Shown one piece after another: positions 7,488 through 15,768 of a stretch of 24,152 nucleotides of DNA (position 1 is its first letter; every line of letters begins with the position of its first letter). The notes below the pieces were generated by a model. That model made no database searches. It saw only the letters and a list, made by a program, of their open reading frames with translations, and was not told the origin of the DNA. Source of the DNA: Lentisphaeria bacterium UBA1829 (GTDB lineage Bacteria > Verrucomicrobiota > Lentisphaeria > Victivallales > UBA1829); NCBI GenBank assembly GCA_002338895.1, contig DDJH01000117.1, forward strand, positions 1 through 24,152, in the 5' to 3' direction. The position numbers and the translations under genes are program-made.

Positions 7488-10415
7488 TCAGTATCCGAAG
7501 AGATCGTGCAGTTTGAGATCGACAATCGTTCCGCGCCGGGCCAGCTTCTCCCGGTCGATCGCCGCACTCTTCCCGACGATGATAATATCATACTTCAGCG
7601 GCGCAAGCACCTTCCGGAAGAAATCCTCCAGCTGCGGCAGATTCATCTTCCGAACCGTTTCATACTCCGCTTTTCTCCAGTCGGTATCTGTTCCGATCCG
7701 TTTCATCTTCTGTTCGAAACCGAAGAGTTCGAGTCCCATGATCCGTTCGGTGGCGATTTTCTTCAGGAGAGAATCGCGCGCGCTCTGGAATTTTCCTTCG
7801 TAGAGCGGCATTTTCGCGAGGATGGAATCCATGGTGTCAATCACATCGAAGAGTTTATCCCCCTGGGTTCCGGCGACCATGTAGATCATGTTGCGCCGCC
7901 CCTTCTGCATCGACTGTTCGTAGGACCCGCCCGCGGAGTAGGCCAGCGCGCGGGATTCCCGGATCTCCTGAAACACGATCGAATCCAGTCCGGAGCAGAA
8001 ATACTCGTTGAAGACCTCTCCATACGGCAGATCCTTCAGCGAGAAGACCGGTCCGCCGGATGTGAACCCGACGCGCATCTGGACCGTGTCGAAATCCACC
8101 AGATAGATCGTCGGTTTTTCGACGGTCCGCGGGGTGTACCGGACACGGTTCTCCGGCACCGCACTTCCGCTGACCGGGATCTGCTTTGCCGCTTCGACCA
8201 CGGTCTCCATCGCGGAGGGCCCGGCATACACAAACGTGCTCTTGTATTGACTGAAGATCTGCCGGAGCAGAGCAAGGAGCTCTTCCGGTTTGACGGCCCG
8301 CAGCTCCGCCTCGCTCAGCAGCGTCGTATAGGGATTTTTCTTTCCGTACCACGCATAGGCGGCCGCCCGCTGGAAGACCGCTCCCGCATTGAGTTTGGCA
8401 TCGGCGCGGTCTTTGAGGATGCCGTCCACATAACTGCGGTAGGCGGCGGGATCGGCTTTCGCGTTCCGGAGAAAATGATCCATCAGCGCCACCGCCTTCT
8501 TCAGATTGGCATCCGGACCGGAGAGCTCAACGGTCAGAGCGAACTTGTTGATCGAAAGTTCGAATTTCACGCCGAGCTTGTAGAACTCCTGGCGCAGTTC
8601 CTCCGCGGAGTACTCCGGCGTTCCGAGATAATCCAGATAGCCGAGAGCCAGTTCGATCCGCGGATTCTCATAGGAGGAAATTCCGATCACCCGTTCCGCA
8701 TGGAACAGTTTCGATCCGGAATACAGGTTCATCCGTTTGACGGTCATTCCGTTGGGGAGCTCCACGGTGGAGATGTCGCGCGCGGGGTCGACAAAACGCG
8801 GCTCCACGGACGGCGACGGCGGCAGCGCATTGAACCGGCGGCTGAACTCGGACTCCTCCGAGGAATTCAGCGCGACCGGCGTGATCTTCGGTTTCTCCAC
8901 CTTGACCCGGTTCGACGGTTCTCCGGTCAGCTTGTTCACCTGCACAAAATGCTTGAAGTATGTATCAATGAACTCCGAGACATCCCGTTTGGTGAACTGA
9001 GCGATCTGCTCCGGCGTATCCAGCAGTGTCGTATACGGATCGTTGTTGACGAACAGATCCGCGAACTCCCATGCGAGATTCATATTGTCCCCTTCACGGA
9101 TCTCCGCGTTGCCGACCCGGCAGTTTTCCGCGACGGCGCCGATTCTCCAGTCCTCATACTCCCCTTTCCGGAGTTTTTCGATCTCGTTCCGCAGCAGAGC
9201 GGAGACCTCGTCGAGCGACTGTCCGGCACGCGGAATCCCGTCGAGCAGCAGAAGCAGATACTCCCGTCCGGTTCTGGGATAGCATCCCGCGCTGAGCACC
9301 TTCTGGCTCCGGAGCAGGTTCTGCTCCAGCAGTCCGTACCCGGAGTCCTTCAGCAGACGGCTGACCAGCTGGAGGAGCGCCACATTCCGCGGCGTTCTCG
9401 GGATCCGATATCCGATCCGCACATGTTCCGCCTCCGGCCCCTTGACCGTCAGGATCCGGTCCTCCGCAAGCGGCTTTTCCTCCGGGGTCTTCCGGACGGG
9501 GAGCGGACCGGGCTTGAGATGTCCGAACGTGTCGGCAACCAGCTGATAGGTCTTCTCGAAATCCAGATCGCCGACAATGGCCAGCGCCATGTTCCCCGGC
9601 ACATAGTAGCTCTTGAAAAAGGTCATGATATCCTTCATCGACGGATTCTTCAGATGCTCGGGCAGCCCGATGATGGACCGTCCCCCGGGGTGGGTCGGCA
9701 ATATGGCGCGGTTCAGCACCTCGTACGAAATCATCGCATCCTTGTCCTGGCTTCGGTTGAACTCCTCATACACCGTTTCCAGCTCCGTATGGAACAGGCG
9801 GAGCACCGGACTGGAAAACCGTTCCGCATCCAGCGCCAGATATTTCCCGAGTTCGTTGGACGGAACTTCTCCCATATAGACCGTGAAATCATATCCGGTC
9901 GCCGCATTGAGTCCGGATGTCCCGATGGAGGACGCCAGCTTGGAAAACTCTCCGGCGGCCGCATACTGTGCCGCCTCGCTGGAGAGGCGGTCGATCTCGG
10001 CATAGAGCGCCTTCTTCCGCTCCGGATCCTTCTCTCTCTTTCTCTGTTCAAACAGATCGGAGATCCGGTCGAGAAGCGGTTTTTCCTTTTCCCAGTTCAG
10101 CGTTCCCATCCGCGGCGTTCCCTTGAACATCATGTGCTCGAAATAGTGGGCAAGTCCGGTGGAGGCGGAGGGTTCGTCGGTGGACCCCGCCCGGACAATC
10201 GTCAGCACCGAGACCCTCGGCCGCGACGGATTCCGGGAAAGAAACACGGTCAACCCGTTGGGCAGCCGGTAAATCCGCGCATCAAACGGATCGTTCGGAA
10301 TATAGCGATACAGATTCCCCGCGGTATCTTTGGCAGTTTTCATTTCAGCGGCTCCCGTTCCCAACGCCGATCCGATCAGAGCAACAAGCGCTGTGGTCAA
10401 AAAAATTCGTCTCAT
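7488..10415 (-). CDS. Secreted M16 family zinc metallopeptidase (pitrilysin/insulinase-like, two-domain)
   Basis: A 975-residue protease of the M16 family, with the usual double arrangement: an active half and an inactive-looking second half. A signal peptide is clear at residues 1-23 (MRRIFLTTALVALIGSALGTGAA), so it acts in the periplasm or outer envelope. The inverted zinc motif HxxEH is HYFEH at residues 90-94; the further zinc-binding Glu lies in ELETVYEEFNRSQD (211-224). In the second half the pattern continues with KMNLPQLEDFFRKVLAPLKYDIIIVG at the C-terminus. The start is ATG at 10415 on the minus strand, with AAGGGA about eight bases upstream; the open frame goes further up but that part overlaps the hisG gene and lacks coding character. 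It is transcribed alone, convergent with the PilT gene. Probable role: peptide degradation; the substrate is unknown. Confidence 0.93.
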   Translation of the reverse strand: MRRIFLTTALVALIGSALGTGAAEMKTAKDTAGNLYRYIPNDPFDARIYRLPNGLTVFLSRNPSRPRVSVLTIVRAGSTDEPSASTGLAHYFEHMMFKGTPRMGTLNWEKEKPLLDRISDLFEQRKREKDPERKKALYAEIDRLSSEAAQYAAAGEFSKLASSIGTSGLNAATGYDFTVYMGEVPSNELGKYLALDAERFSSPVLRLFHTELETVYEEFNRSQDKDAMISYEVLNRAILPTHPGGRSIIGLPEHLKNPSMKDIMTFFKSYYVPGNMALAIVGDLDFEKTYQLVADTFGHLKPGPLPVRKTPEEKPLAEDRILTVKGPEAEHVRIGYRIPRTPRNVALLQLVSRLLKDSGYGLLEQNLLRSQKVLSAGCYPRTGREYLLLLLDGIPRAGQSLDEVSALLRNEIEKLRKGEYEDWRIGAVAENCRVGNAEIREGDNMNLAWEFADLFVNNDPYTTLLDTPEQIAQFTKRDVSEFIDTYFKHFVQVNKLTGEPSNRVKVEKPKITPVALNSSEESEFSRRFNALPPSPSVEPRFVDPARDISTVELPNGMTVKRMNLYSGSKLFHAERVIGISSYENPRIELALGYLDYLGTPEYSAEELRQEFYKLGVKFELSINKFALTVELSGPDANLKKAVALMDHFLRNAKADPAAYRSYVDGILKDRADAKLNAGAVFQRAAAYAWYGKKNPYTTLLSEAELRAVKPEELLALLRQIFSQYKSTFVYAGPSAMETVVEAAKQIPVSGSAVPENRVRYTPRTVEKPTIYLVDFDTVQMRVGFTSGGPVFSLKDLPYGEVFNEYFCSGLDSIVFQEIRESRALAYSAGGSYEQSMQKGRRNMIYMVAGTQGDKLFDVIDTMDSILAKMPLYEGKFQSARDSLLKKIATERIMGLELFGFEQKMKRIGTDTDWRKAEYETVRKMNLPQLEDFFRKVLAPLKYDIIIVGKSAAIDREKLARRGTIVDLKLHDLFGY

Positions 10416-10493
10416 GAGCGATCCCTTTCTGAAAAAATGACTGTTTTTTTTATTTAGACAGCATCTTTTCCGAAAAGGATGCATTCCCCCTCG

Positions 10494-10542
10494 AAAAAAA
10501 AGAAAATCCGCGAATCCCCCTATTCGGGATGGGATCCGCGGA
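10494..10542 (-). terminator. Rho-independent terminator of hisG
   Basis: Read on the minus strand, TCCGCG then a G-T wobble and ATCCC pair with GGGAT and CGCGGA (about 12 bp), followed directly by TTTTCTTTTTTTT. It starts 20 bases after the hisG stop. Confidence 0.9.
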
Positions 10543-10561
10543 AAAGAAGCCGGTCCCCGTG

Positions 10562-11440
10562 TTATTCCACGAGTTTGTTCAGCGGATATTCGACAATTCC
10601 GCATGCGCCGAGCTCCTTGAGCTCCGGAATCAGATCCCGGACGACATGCTCGGTCACGATCGTGTTCAGCGCCGCCCATTCGGGATCGGCCAGATCGGAA
10701 ACGGTCGGGCGCTCCAGCGCGGGCAGTTTTCCGAGCACATTGGGCAGATCCTTCTTGCGGATGTTCAGCATGATGCCGACTCTTCCTTCCGCCAGCAGGA
10801 CCGCCTTCAGCAGCATGGCGATGCGTTCGATTTTCCGTTTCTTGAACGGACACTCCATCGCCTTCTTGTTTGCGATGAAGCGGGTTGTGCTGGTGCAGAT
10901 GGTGTCGAGGATCTTCAGTTTGTTGGCGCGGAGGGAGGACCCTGTTTCGGTGATTTCAACGATGGCGTCCGCAAGACGGGGCGGTTTGACTTCCGTCGCG
11001 CCCCAGGAGAACTCCACATTGGCGGTCACATGGTTTTCCGCGAGATAGCGTTTGGTCATTCCGACCGCCTCGGTTGCGATGCGTTTTCCTTCCAGATCCT
11101 TGACGGAGCGGATGGAGGAATCTTCCGGGACCGCGAGCACCCAGCGGAGCGGATTGCGGCCGACTTTTCCATAGACCAGTTCTGCAACTTCGACCACATC
11201 GGAACCGTTTTCGCGGATCCAGTCATATCCGGTGAGGCCGCAGTCGAGGATTCCCTCCTCCACGTAGCGGGACATCTCCTGGGCGCGGATCAGCATGCAC
11301 TCGATTTCCTTGTCGTCGATCGTCGGGAAATACGAGCGGGAGTTGATTTCAATTTTGTATCCGGCCTTTGCGAACATGTCGGTGGTTGCCTGTTCCAGAC
11401 TTCCCTTCGGGAGTCCAAGCATCAGTTTATTATCGTCCAT
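10562..11440 (-). CDS. hisG: ATP phosphoribosyltransferase, long form
   Basis: First enzyme of histidine synthesis: joins ATP and PRPP to give phosphoribosyl-ATP, in the cytoplasm. At 292 residues it is the long HisG form that carries a C-terminal regulatory domain (about residues 215-292, [32 protein letters not shown]...) used for histidine feedback and does not need HisZ. The catalytic part shows [14 protein letters not shown] at the start, [13 protein letters not shown], the PRPP-binding segment [17 protein letters not shown] and [15 protein letters not shown]. The ATG at 11440 has AGGAG about eight bases upstream. It stands alone, away from other his genes, with its own promoter and terminator. 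Confidence 0.96.
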   Translation of the reverse strand: MDDNKLMLGLPKGSLEQATTDMFAKAGYKIEINSRSYFPTIDDKEIECMLIRAQEMSRYVEEGILDCGLTGYDWIRENGSDVVEVAELVYGKVGRNPLRWVLAVPEDSSIRSVKDLEGKRIATEAVGMTKRYLAENHVTANVEFSWGATEVKPPRLADAIVEITETGSSLRANKLKILDTICTSTTRFIANKKAMECPFKKRKIERIAMLLKAVLLAEGRVGIMLNIRKKDLPNVLGKLPALERPTVSDLADPEWAALNTIVTEHVVRDLIPELKELGACGIVEYPLNKLVE

Positions 11441-11477
11441 TCGGATTCTCCTGTTTATTTTTCTCTTTCGGAATCAT

Positions 11478-11506
11478 ACTATATCACGTTTTTCCCAAAT
11501 TACCAA
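11478..11506 (-). promoter_or_regulatory. Sigma-70-type promoter of hisG
   Basis: On the minus strand: -35 TTGGTA (11501-11506), 17-base spacer, -10 TATAGT (11478-11483), about 38 bases upstream of the hisG start. No histidine leader peptide or T-box was seen in the short leader. Confidence 0.6.
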
Positions 11507-11520
11507 ATCGGAAACGCAAA

Positions 11521-11544
11521 TTCCCCGTGAAAAGAGACGGGGAA
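11521..11544 (-). terminator. Probable terminator of the pseudopilin/hydrolase operon
   Basis: Perfect 8-bp stem TTCCCCGT (11521-11528) with ACGGGGAA (11537-11544) and an 8-base loop. Read leftward it is followed by TTTGCGTTTCC, a poor T-run. It lies about 64 bases after the hydrolase stop codon. Confidence 0.5.
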
Positions 11545-11607
11545 ACAGGGAGCGTCTTCCCCATCGCAGGGAGACCGGGTGGGGAAGAAGGAGCGGGGCC
11601 GGACGTC

Positions 11608-14600
11608 TCAGCGGCCGGTCCCGTTCTGCTGCGGACGGGAGAGATGATAGATCATGGAGCACCCTTTGGGAGAGTGGGTGGAGACGGTGAAGGCGATTCC
11701 GCTTCCGGTCGTGCGGAGCGGAAGCGACGCAAGCGGCGAACCGTCCGCGCGCAGCGCTTCCGCCTGCCATCCGGAACCGGAGACTCCGAGCGAAATCTCG
11801 GCGCTTCCCCGGGCCACCAGCATCGGGAAATGTCCGCTCTTGAGCATCAGATCCCGCAGCGGCGTCTGGAATTGGGTTCCGGAAGCCAGGGAATCGGTCA
11901 GATGGAAGAGCAGAATCTCCCGGCTCTCCCGAAGCGGCTTCCCGTCGAGCGAGTGGACGGAGACAGTCGTAAAAGCTCCGGCTTTTCTGACTTTCAGGGC
12001 CTTTCCGTCCGCGGAGGCGCCCCGGAACGTCAGCACTTCGGAGCGGGGAGTCACCACCCGGACCGAACCGGCGGGATCAAGCATGATCTCTCCGGTCAGA
12101 CTGGTGACGGCGGCATTGCGTTTCAGAAGAGCATCGGCGCGGCGGAACGCTTCCGGGAGCTTCGACTCCCAGCCGGGCGAGGAGCAGTCCAGCTTCACGA
12201 CATCCTTCGCTTTCGACGCGGCAGAGACGGATCCGATTTTCCCGATCAGCCCCAGTTTGGAAAATTCCGCGGGGAAGCGTTCTCCATACCGTTCCGATTT
12301 CCAGGCATAGCAGAGCGGAGGATTCGAAGCGGCGGAGACATCGCCCCGGACAAACAGAAAGTAGATGATCCGTTCCGTCAGCGTCGCGATGGGATCCGGG
12401 AACGAGGAAAATGCTCCGGGCGCCTTCGGCTTGAAGATATTCTCCCGGCGGAATTCATAGCAGAAGCGGTAGAGGCCGTTCCAGTCCTGGAGCGCGGCAT
12501 ATCCTCCGGCCAGAGCACCCATCTCGCTTCGATACTGATTCGGATAGCAGTAGTTGATTTCCGTAATCATCATGGGTTTTCCGGGGATGCGGACCGGCAT
12601 GCAGGCGCGCATCGCGGAGGCATACTTCTCAAGATCGGCATCCTGTTTGAATGCGACGGGCGGTTGCCAGTTGTTCATCGGATACGACGGATGGTCGTGA
12701 TAGATGTGCTGATCCAGAACCGGCAGAGAGTCGCGGAACACCTCAAGCGAAGGAGATGCGACATTGTTCAGATTGGTGATCAGCGCCTTCACGCCCAGCT
12801 CCTCCCGGAGGAAGCGGATCTCCTCATTCATCAGAGCATTCTGCCGTTCGGCAAGGAAGGTCCAGAACTTCTCTCCCCGTTCGGCGGCGAGTTCGGGCGT
12901 GTAGATTCCCTTTTCTTTCAGCCATTGCTCGTACCGGGAGGCGATCAGCGGAAGAAGTTCCGGAATGCTTCTCCAGATCGCGAACAGAGGAGCCTCGTTG
13001 TCCAGATTCAGGGAGAAGAATGCGAGATCTTCCACCATGCTCATGCCGGTATACGGATTTTTCATTGTAAGCACGCGGCGGGCATACTCCTTCCAGTTGG
13101 CCAGGGCGGAATCGGAGAAGAACTGGAGAACTTTCCGATAGCCGTCATGCATGGTGCTCCGGCACTCCGCGATGCGGTCGCCGGGTTTGATCGGGCGGGT
13201 CGCGTAGATGTCGGTGGTGATGTACATGCCCTTCTCGCGCAGACGGGCGTAGAAGTAATGGAAGCGGTCCAGATTCTCCTTGTTGAAGTGGAGCGTGTCG
13301 TTGCGCGACCAGTCCATGATGAATTTTTCAAACTGGTGGAATCGGATGGAATTGTATCCTTCGGCGGCAAGACGCTCCGCAAGGAGATCCGCCTCTTCAT
13401 GGGTCGGTGCGACAAGACGCTGACAGATGTTGGTCCCGAAAAAGCGGATCCGCCGTTCCGGAGCCCGCTCGAACGAGAAATATCCCGCGGGATGAACGAT
13501 CACTCTCCCGAACTTTCCAGCCGGAGCATCCGTCCATCTGGAAAAATCCAGCGGCGATCCCTTCCGGTAGCGGAGCGGCATCTCGTACGGCTTCCACATC
13601 TTTCCCGCGACGATCTCATGCGGCTTTCCGACCATCCGTCCCGGCCGCAAATTCGCAAAGGAGGCCGCCGCGATCATCCAGACCCCCTTCCCCGGACGGA
13701 AATCCACCGTCTTCATCGCCTTCTCCTTCAACCGGAATGCGGAAACATACAGCCCGACCATTCCGCTTTTGTTGACGCCGCTCCAGGCCACGACTCCATT
13801 GGGGAAATGAAGTCTTGGAGCCCACCAGTTTCCGCAGTCGATGCCCGCGCGGACCGGGATCTCCTGCCGGGAGGAGTCCGCATACGTCACCACCACGGAT
13901 CCGACCTTCTCGCCGGCCGGCGGGACCCATGCCGCCGCATGCAGGAGCATCAGATAACGATGCGCCGTCCCGTCGTTCACGGCAACGGCCCCGGAAGACG
14001 GATAGCGCCGGGAGGTGGAACGGACAACGCAGCTCTTCCTGTTCAGCTTTCCGGGATCGGCAATATGGAAGCGGATTCCGGCCAGCGTGGTGTCTCCGGG
14101 CTGGAGACAGGAGAGATCGTTGATCGGTCCCTGATCGGTCCATCCGCCGCGGCCGTCATCGGCCTTCTCGTCGCGGAATCCCATGTTTGCCGCCGATGCA
14201 AGGGGGAGCGGGACACTGGTCAGGAGCTCCTCTTCAATTTCAAGCTGAAGAGCGGCACGCGTTCCTTTCTCCCGGATCTCCGGCTGGATGCTCACCGAGT
14301 AGAGAGGTTCCTTGCTCCAGACCCGGGCGTCGTTCACCCGGACCCGGAACGATCCGCGAATCGTGAACCGGGAGTTCCCCGCAACAAGGACCAGTGATTT
14401 TTCCCGCAGATGCCCCGGCGTGCTGTATACAATTCCTTTTGTCTTTTCGCCTTTCAGTTCGATCACCTTTCCGCTGATTTCCAGATCGACCGGGATCTCC
14501 ACCGGATATTTGATCTGGAAGGAAAGGGAATCGGTCTTTCCCTCCAGACGCAGATCGGCGGAATAACGCCATTTCCGCTCTCCGGTTTTCCGGAGTTCCG

Positions 14601-14841
14601 CCCGGAACTCCGCCTTGTGATTCGGCGAGATCCGGCACTTTCCGGAAAGGGTTTCCAGCGCTCCGGTTTTCTTCAGTGCCGCCCCTTTGAGGGAAATCTG
14701 CCTCCACGCGGGAGCGTGCCACCACTCCATCCGGGAACTGTTCAGCCGGAGAGATCCGTTTTCATTCAGGGCGACCGCTCCTGCGGCCGTCATCATCCAT
14801 CCCATACAGAGAAAAGCAGGGACCAGCATTCTTCTCAACAT
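11608..14841 (-). CDS. Large secreted glycoside-hydrolase-like protein (probable GH-A clan TIM barrel)
   Basis: A 1077-residue exported protein, probably a polysaccharide- or glycoside-cleaving enzyme. Residues 1-24 form a signal peptide (MLRRMLVPAFLCMGWMMTAAGA). Residues 25 to about 460 are rich in beta-strand patterns and may be binding or support domains. A barrel-like region begins near 467 with RFFGTNICQRL and LAERLAAEGYNSIRFHQFEKF, typical of the beta/alpha-barrel start in clan GH-A enzymes. Two candidate catalytic acids fit the clan pattern: Glu616 in NLDNEAP (acid/base after Asn) and Glu761 in PMMITEINY (nucleophile), about 145 residues apart. The last 200 residues look beta-rich. I cannot name a GH family. 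The start ATG at 14841 has AAGGAG nine bases upstream, which decides it over longer options. It follows the pseudopilin by 53 bases with no terminator between, so the two are an operon. Confidence 0.75.
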   Translation of the reverse strand: MLRRMLVPAFLCMGWMMTAAGAVALNENGSLRLNSSRMEWWHAPAWRQISLKGAALKKTGALETLSGKCRISPNHKAEFRAELRKTGERKWRYSADLRLEGKTDSLSFQIKYPVEIPVDLEISGKVIELKGEKTKGIVYSTPGHLREKSLVLVAGNSRFTIRGSFRVRVNDARVWSKEPLYSVSIQPEIREKGTRAALQLEIEEELLTSVPLPLASAANMGFRDEKADDGRGGWTDQGPINDLSCLQPGDTTLAGIRFHIADPGKLNRKSCVVRSTSRRYPSSGAVAVNDGTAHRYLMLLHAAAWVPPAGEKVGSVVVTYADSSRQEIPVRAGIDCGNWWAPRLHFPNGVVAWSGVNKSGMVGLYVSAFRLKEKAMKTVDFRPGKGVWMIAAASFANLRPGRMVGKPHEIVAGKMWKPYEMPLRYRKGSPLDFSRWTDAPAGKFGRVIVHPAGYFSFERAPERRIRFFGTNICQRLVAPTHEEADLLAERLAAEGYNSIRFHQFEKFIMDWSRNDTLHFNKENLDRFHYFYARLREKGMYITTDIYATRPIKPGDRIAECRSTMHDGYRKVLQFFSDSALANWKEYARRVLTMKNPYTGMSMVEDLAFFSLNLDNEAPLFAIWRSIPELLPLIASRYEQWLKEKGIYTPELAAERGEKFWTFLAERQNALMNEEIRFLREELGVKALITNLNNVASPSLEVFRDSLPVLDQHIYHDHPSYPMNNWQPPVAFKQDADLEKYASAMRACMPVRIPGKPMMITEINYCYPNQYRSEMGALAGGYAALQDWNGLYRFCYEFRRENIFKPKAPGAFSSFPDPIATLTERIIYFLFVRGDVSAASNPPLCYAWKSERYGERFPAEFSKLGLIGKIGSVSAASKAKDVVKLDCSSPGWESKLPEAFRRADALLKRNAAVTSLTGEIMLDPAGSVRVVTPRSEVLTFRGASADGKALKVRKAGAFTTVSVHSLDGKPLRESREILLFHLTDSLASGTQFQTPLRDLMLKSGHFPMLVARGSAEISLGVSGSGWQAEALRADGSPLASLPLRTTGSGIAFTVSTHSPKGCSMIYHLSRPQQNGTGR

Positions 14842-14894
14842 TGCGGGAAACTCCTTCCAATAGACATTTGATTCTTCCAAATAAACCATTCGAT

Positions 14895-15605
14895 TCACAG
14901 TGCCGGCAGGGAGCTGACTGCGCCGATCAGGTCGTTGTACCATGCAAGAACTCCGGAACGCCGGTTCAGGAGAATCGGGGTCCGCGCATCCACATGCCCG
15001 TCAAAGAACAGCGAGTTTGCCCGACCGCCATGAAGCGGATAGATCGACGCCTCGCCGGAAACCCGGAAATACGGGTTGTTTTTCGACGGCTCATTCCGCC
15101 GGGAATCGCTGATGATCAGAATATCGCTCAAACATCCGGCGCTTTTCGGCAGATACCCGTTCCAGGCGACATACTTCAGTTTCGGAATGGTGGAGATGTT
15201 CGGATACTTTCCGGGTCCCCATCCGCCGGTCGCCAGATAGACATTGCAAAGATAGGTCTTGTCCATGTACCACCCGTCGGACGCCACAAGATTCCGGTAT
15301 ACGGGGCAGCGCAGCACCATTGTGCTCCTCTGATTGTTCTGAATCCCGGAGAAATTCCCCAGCAGTTCCGTCCAGGGGCGGACACCGTTGCTCAGATCGC
15401 CGGCGGCCGGATAATATCCATTGTATGCGTCGGAATACTGCACCAGCCACAGCCCGATATTTTTCAGATTCGAGCGGCATTCCGTCGCCATTGCCTTGTC
15501 TCTCGCCTTGTTCAGGGCCGGAAGAAGAAGACCGGCCAGGATTGCAATGATCGCAATTACAACGAGAAGCTCTATCAAGGTAAATTCCGTTTTTTCTTTT
15601 TTCAT
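14895..15605 (-). CDS. Type II secretion/type IV pilus-like pseudopilin with H-X9-DG C-terminal motif
   Basis: A 236-residue exported protein with a prepilin leader: MKKEKTE, then [24 protein letters not shown], with the conserved Glu at position +5 of the mature protein. The residue before the cleavage point is Glu, not the usual Gly. Near the C-terminus is [13 protein letters not shown], which fits the H-X9-DG motif of prepilin-like proteins common in Planctomycetes and Lentisphaerae. Such proteins are processed by prepilin peptidase and built into a pseudopilus or held in the membrane. The ATG at 15605 has AAAAGGG roughly nine bases upstream; a GTG at 15623 in frame lacks a binding site and is less likely. 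It is the first gene after a perfect consensus promoter and precedes the large hydrolase, suggesting a role in display, capture or export of that enzyme. That role is inference. Confidence 0.9.
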   Translation of the reverse strand: MKKEKTEFTLIELLVVIAIIAILAGLLLPALNKARDKAMATECRSNLKNIGLWLVQYSDAYNGYYPAAGDLSNGVRPWTELLGNFSGIQNNQRSTMVLRCPVYRNLVASDGWYMDKTYLCNVYLATGGWGPGKYPNISTIPKLKYVAWNGYLPKSAGCLSDILIISDSRRNEPSKNNPYFRVSGEASIYPLHGGRANSLFFDGHVDARTPILLNRRSGVLAWYNDLIGAVSSLPAL

Positions 15606-15656
15606 TGTTTCCACCCTTTTCACAATTGTAAAATCCCGTCCGTCATGCTACGTTAA

Positions 15657-15685
15657 ATTATAGGCGAAAAAAATGGAAATGTCAA
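15657..15685 (-). promoter_or_regulatory. Perfect consensus sigma-70 promoter of the pseudopilin/hydrolase operon
   Basis: On the minus strand: -35 TTGACA (15680-15685), exactly 17-base spacer, -10 TATAAT (15657-15662). Both hexamers match the consensus at all 12 positions. Predicted transcription start near 15650, leader about 45 bases. Confidence 0.85.
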
Positions 15686-15704
15686 CGGGGTCCTTATATA
15701 AAAG

Positions 15705-15741
15705 CATGAGGAAAAACGATAAAATCCATGAGGGAAACCGA
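15705..15741. promoter_or_regulatory. Candidate AraC operator: two 15-bp direct repeats 22 bp apart
   Basis: CATGAGGAAAAACGA (15705-15719) and CATGAGGGAAACCGA (15727-15741) agree at 13 of 15 positions with a 22-bp period. They lie 20-56 bp upstream of the -35 box of the divergent pseudopilin promoter. AraC-family proteins typically bind two direct half-sites about two helical turns apart just upstream of the promoter they act on. Confidence 0.55.
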
Positions 15742-15768
15742 ATCCACATCGTCTCAGGAAAACATGAA

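Noticed and set aside
7506..10457. A 983-codon open frame on the plus strand opposite the M16 protease.
   Set aside because: Shadow of the protease codon bias; no family motif, and the minus-strand frame has HxxEH and a signal peptide.
10457..10482. Imperfect hairpin GCATC...GATGC upstream of the M16 gene as a regulatory element.
   Set aside because: Short stem with a bulge and no link to a clear promoter; too weak to annotate.
10416..10853. Upstream extension of the M16 protease frame.
   Set aside because: It overlaps hisG and its terminator; the signal peptide and ribosome-binding site place the start at 10415.
11368..14397. A 1009-codon open frame on the plus strand opposite the hydrolase gene.
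   Set aside because: It lies antisense to a gene with signal peptide, binding site and domain pattern; its product is Arg/Gly/Pro-rich without any recognisable motif, as expected from the opposite strand of CCG-biased DNA.
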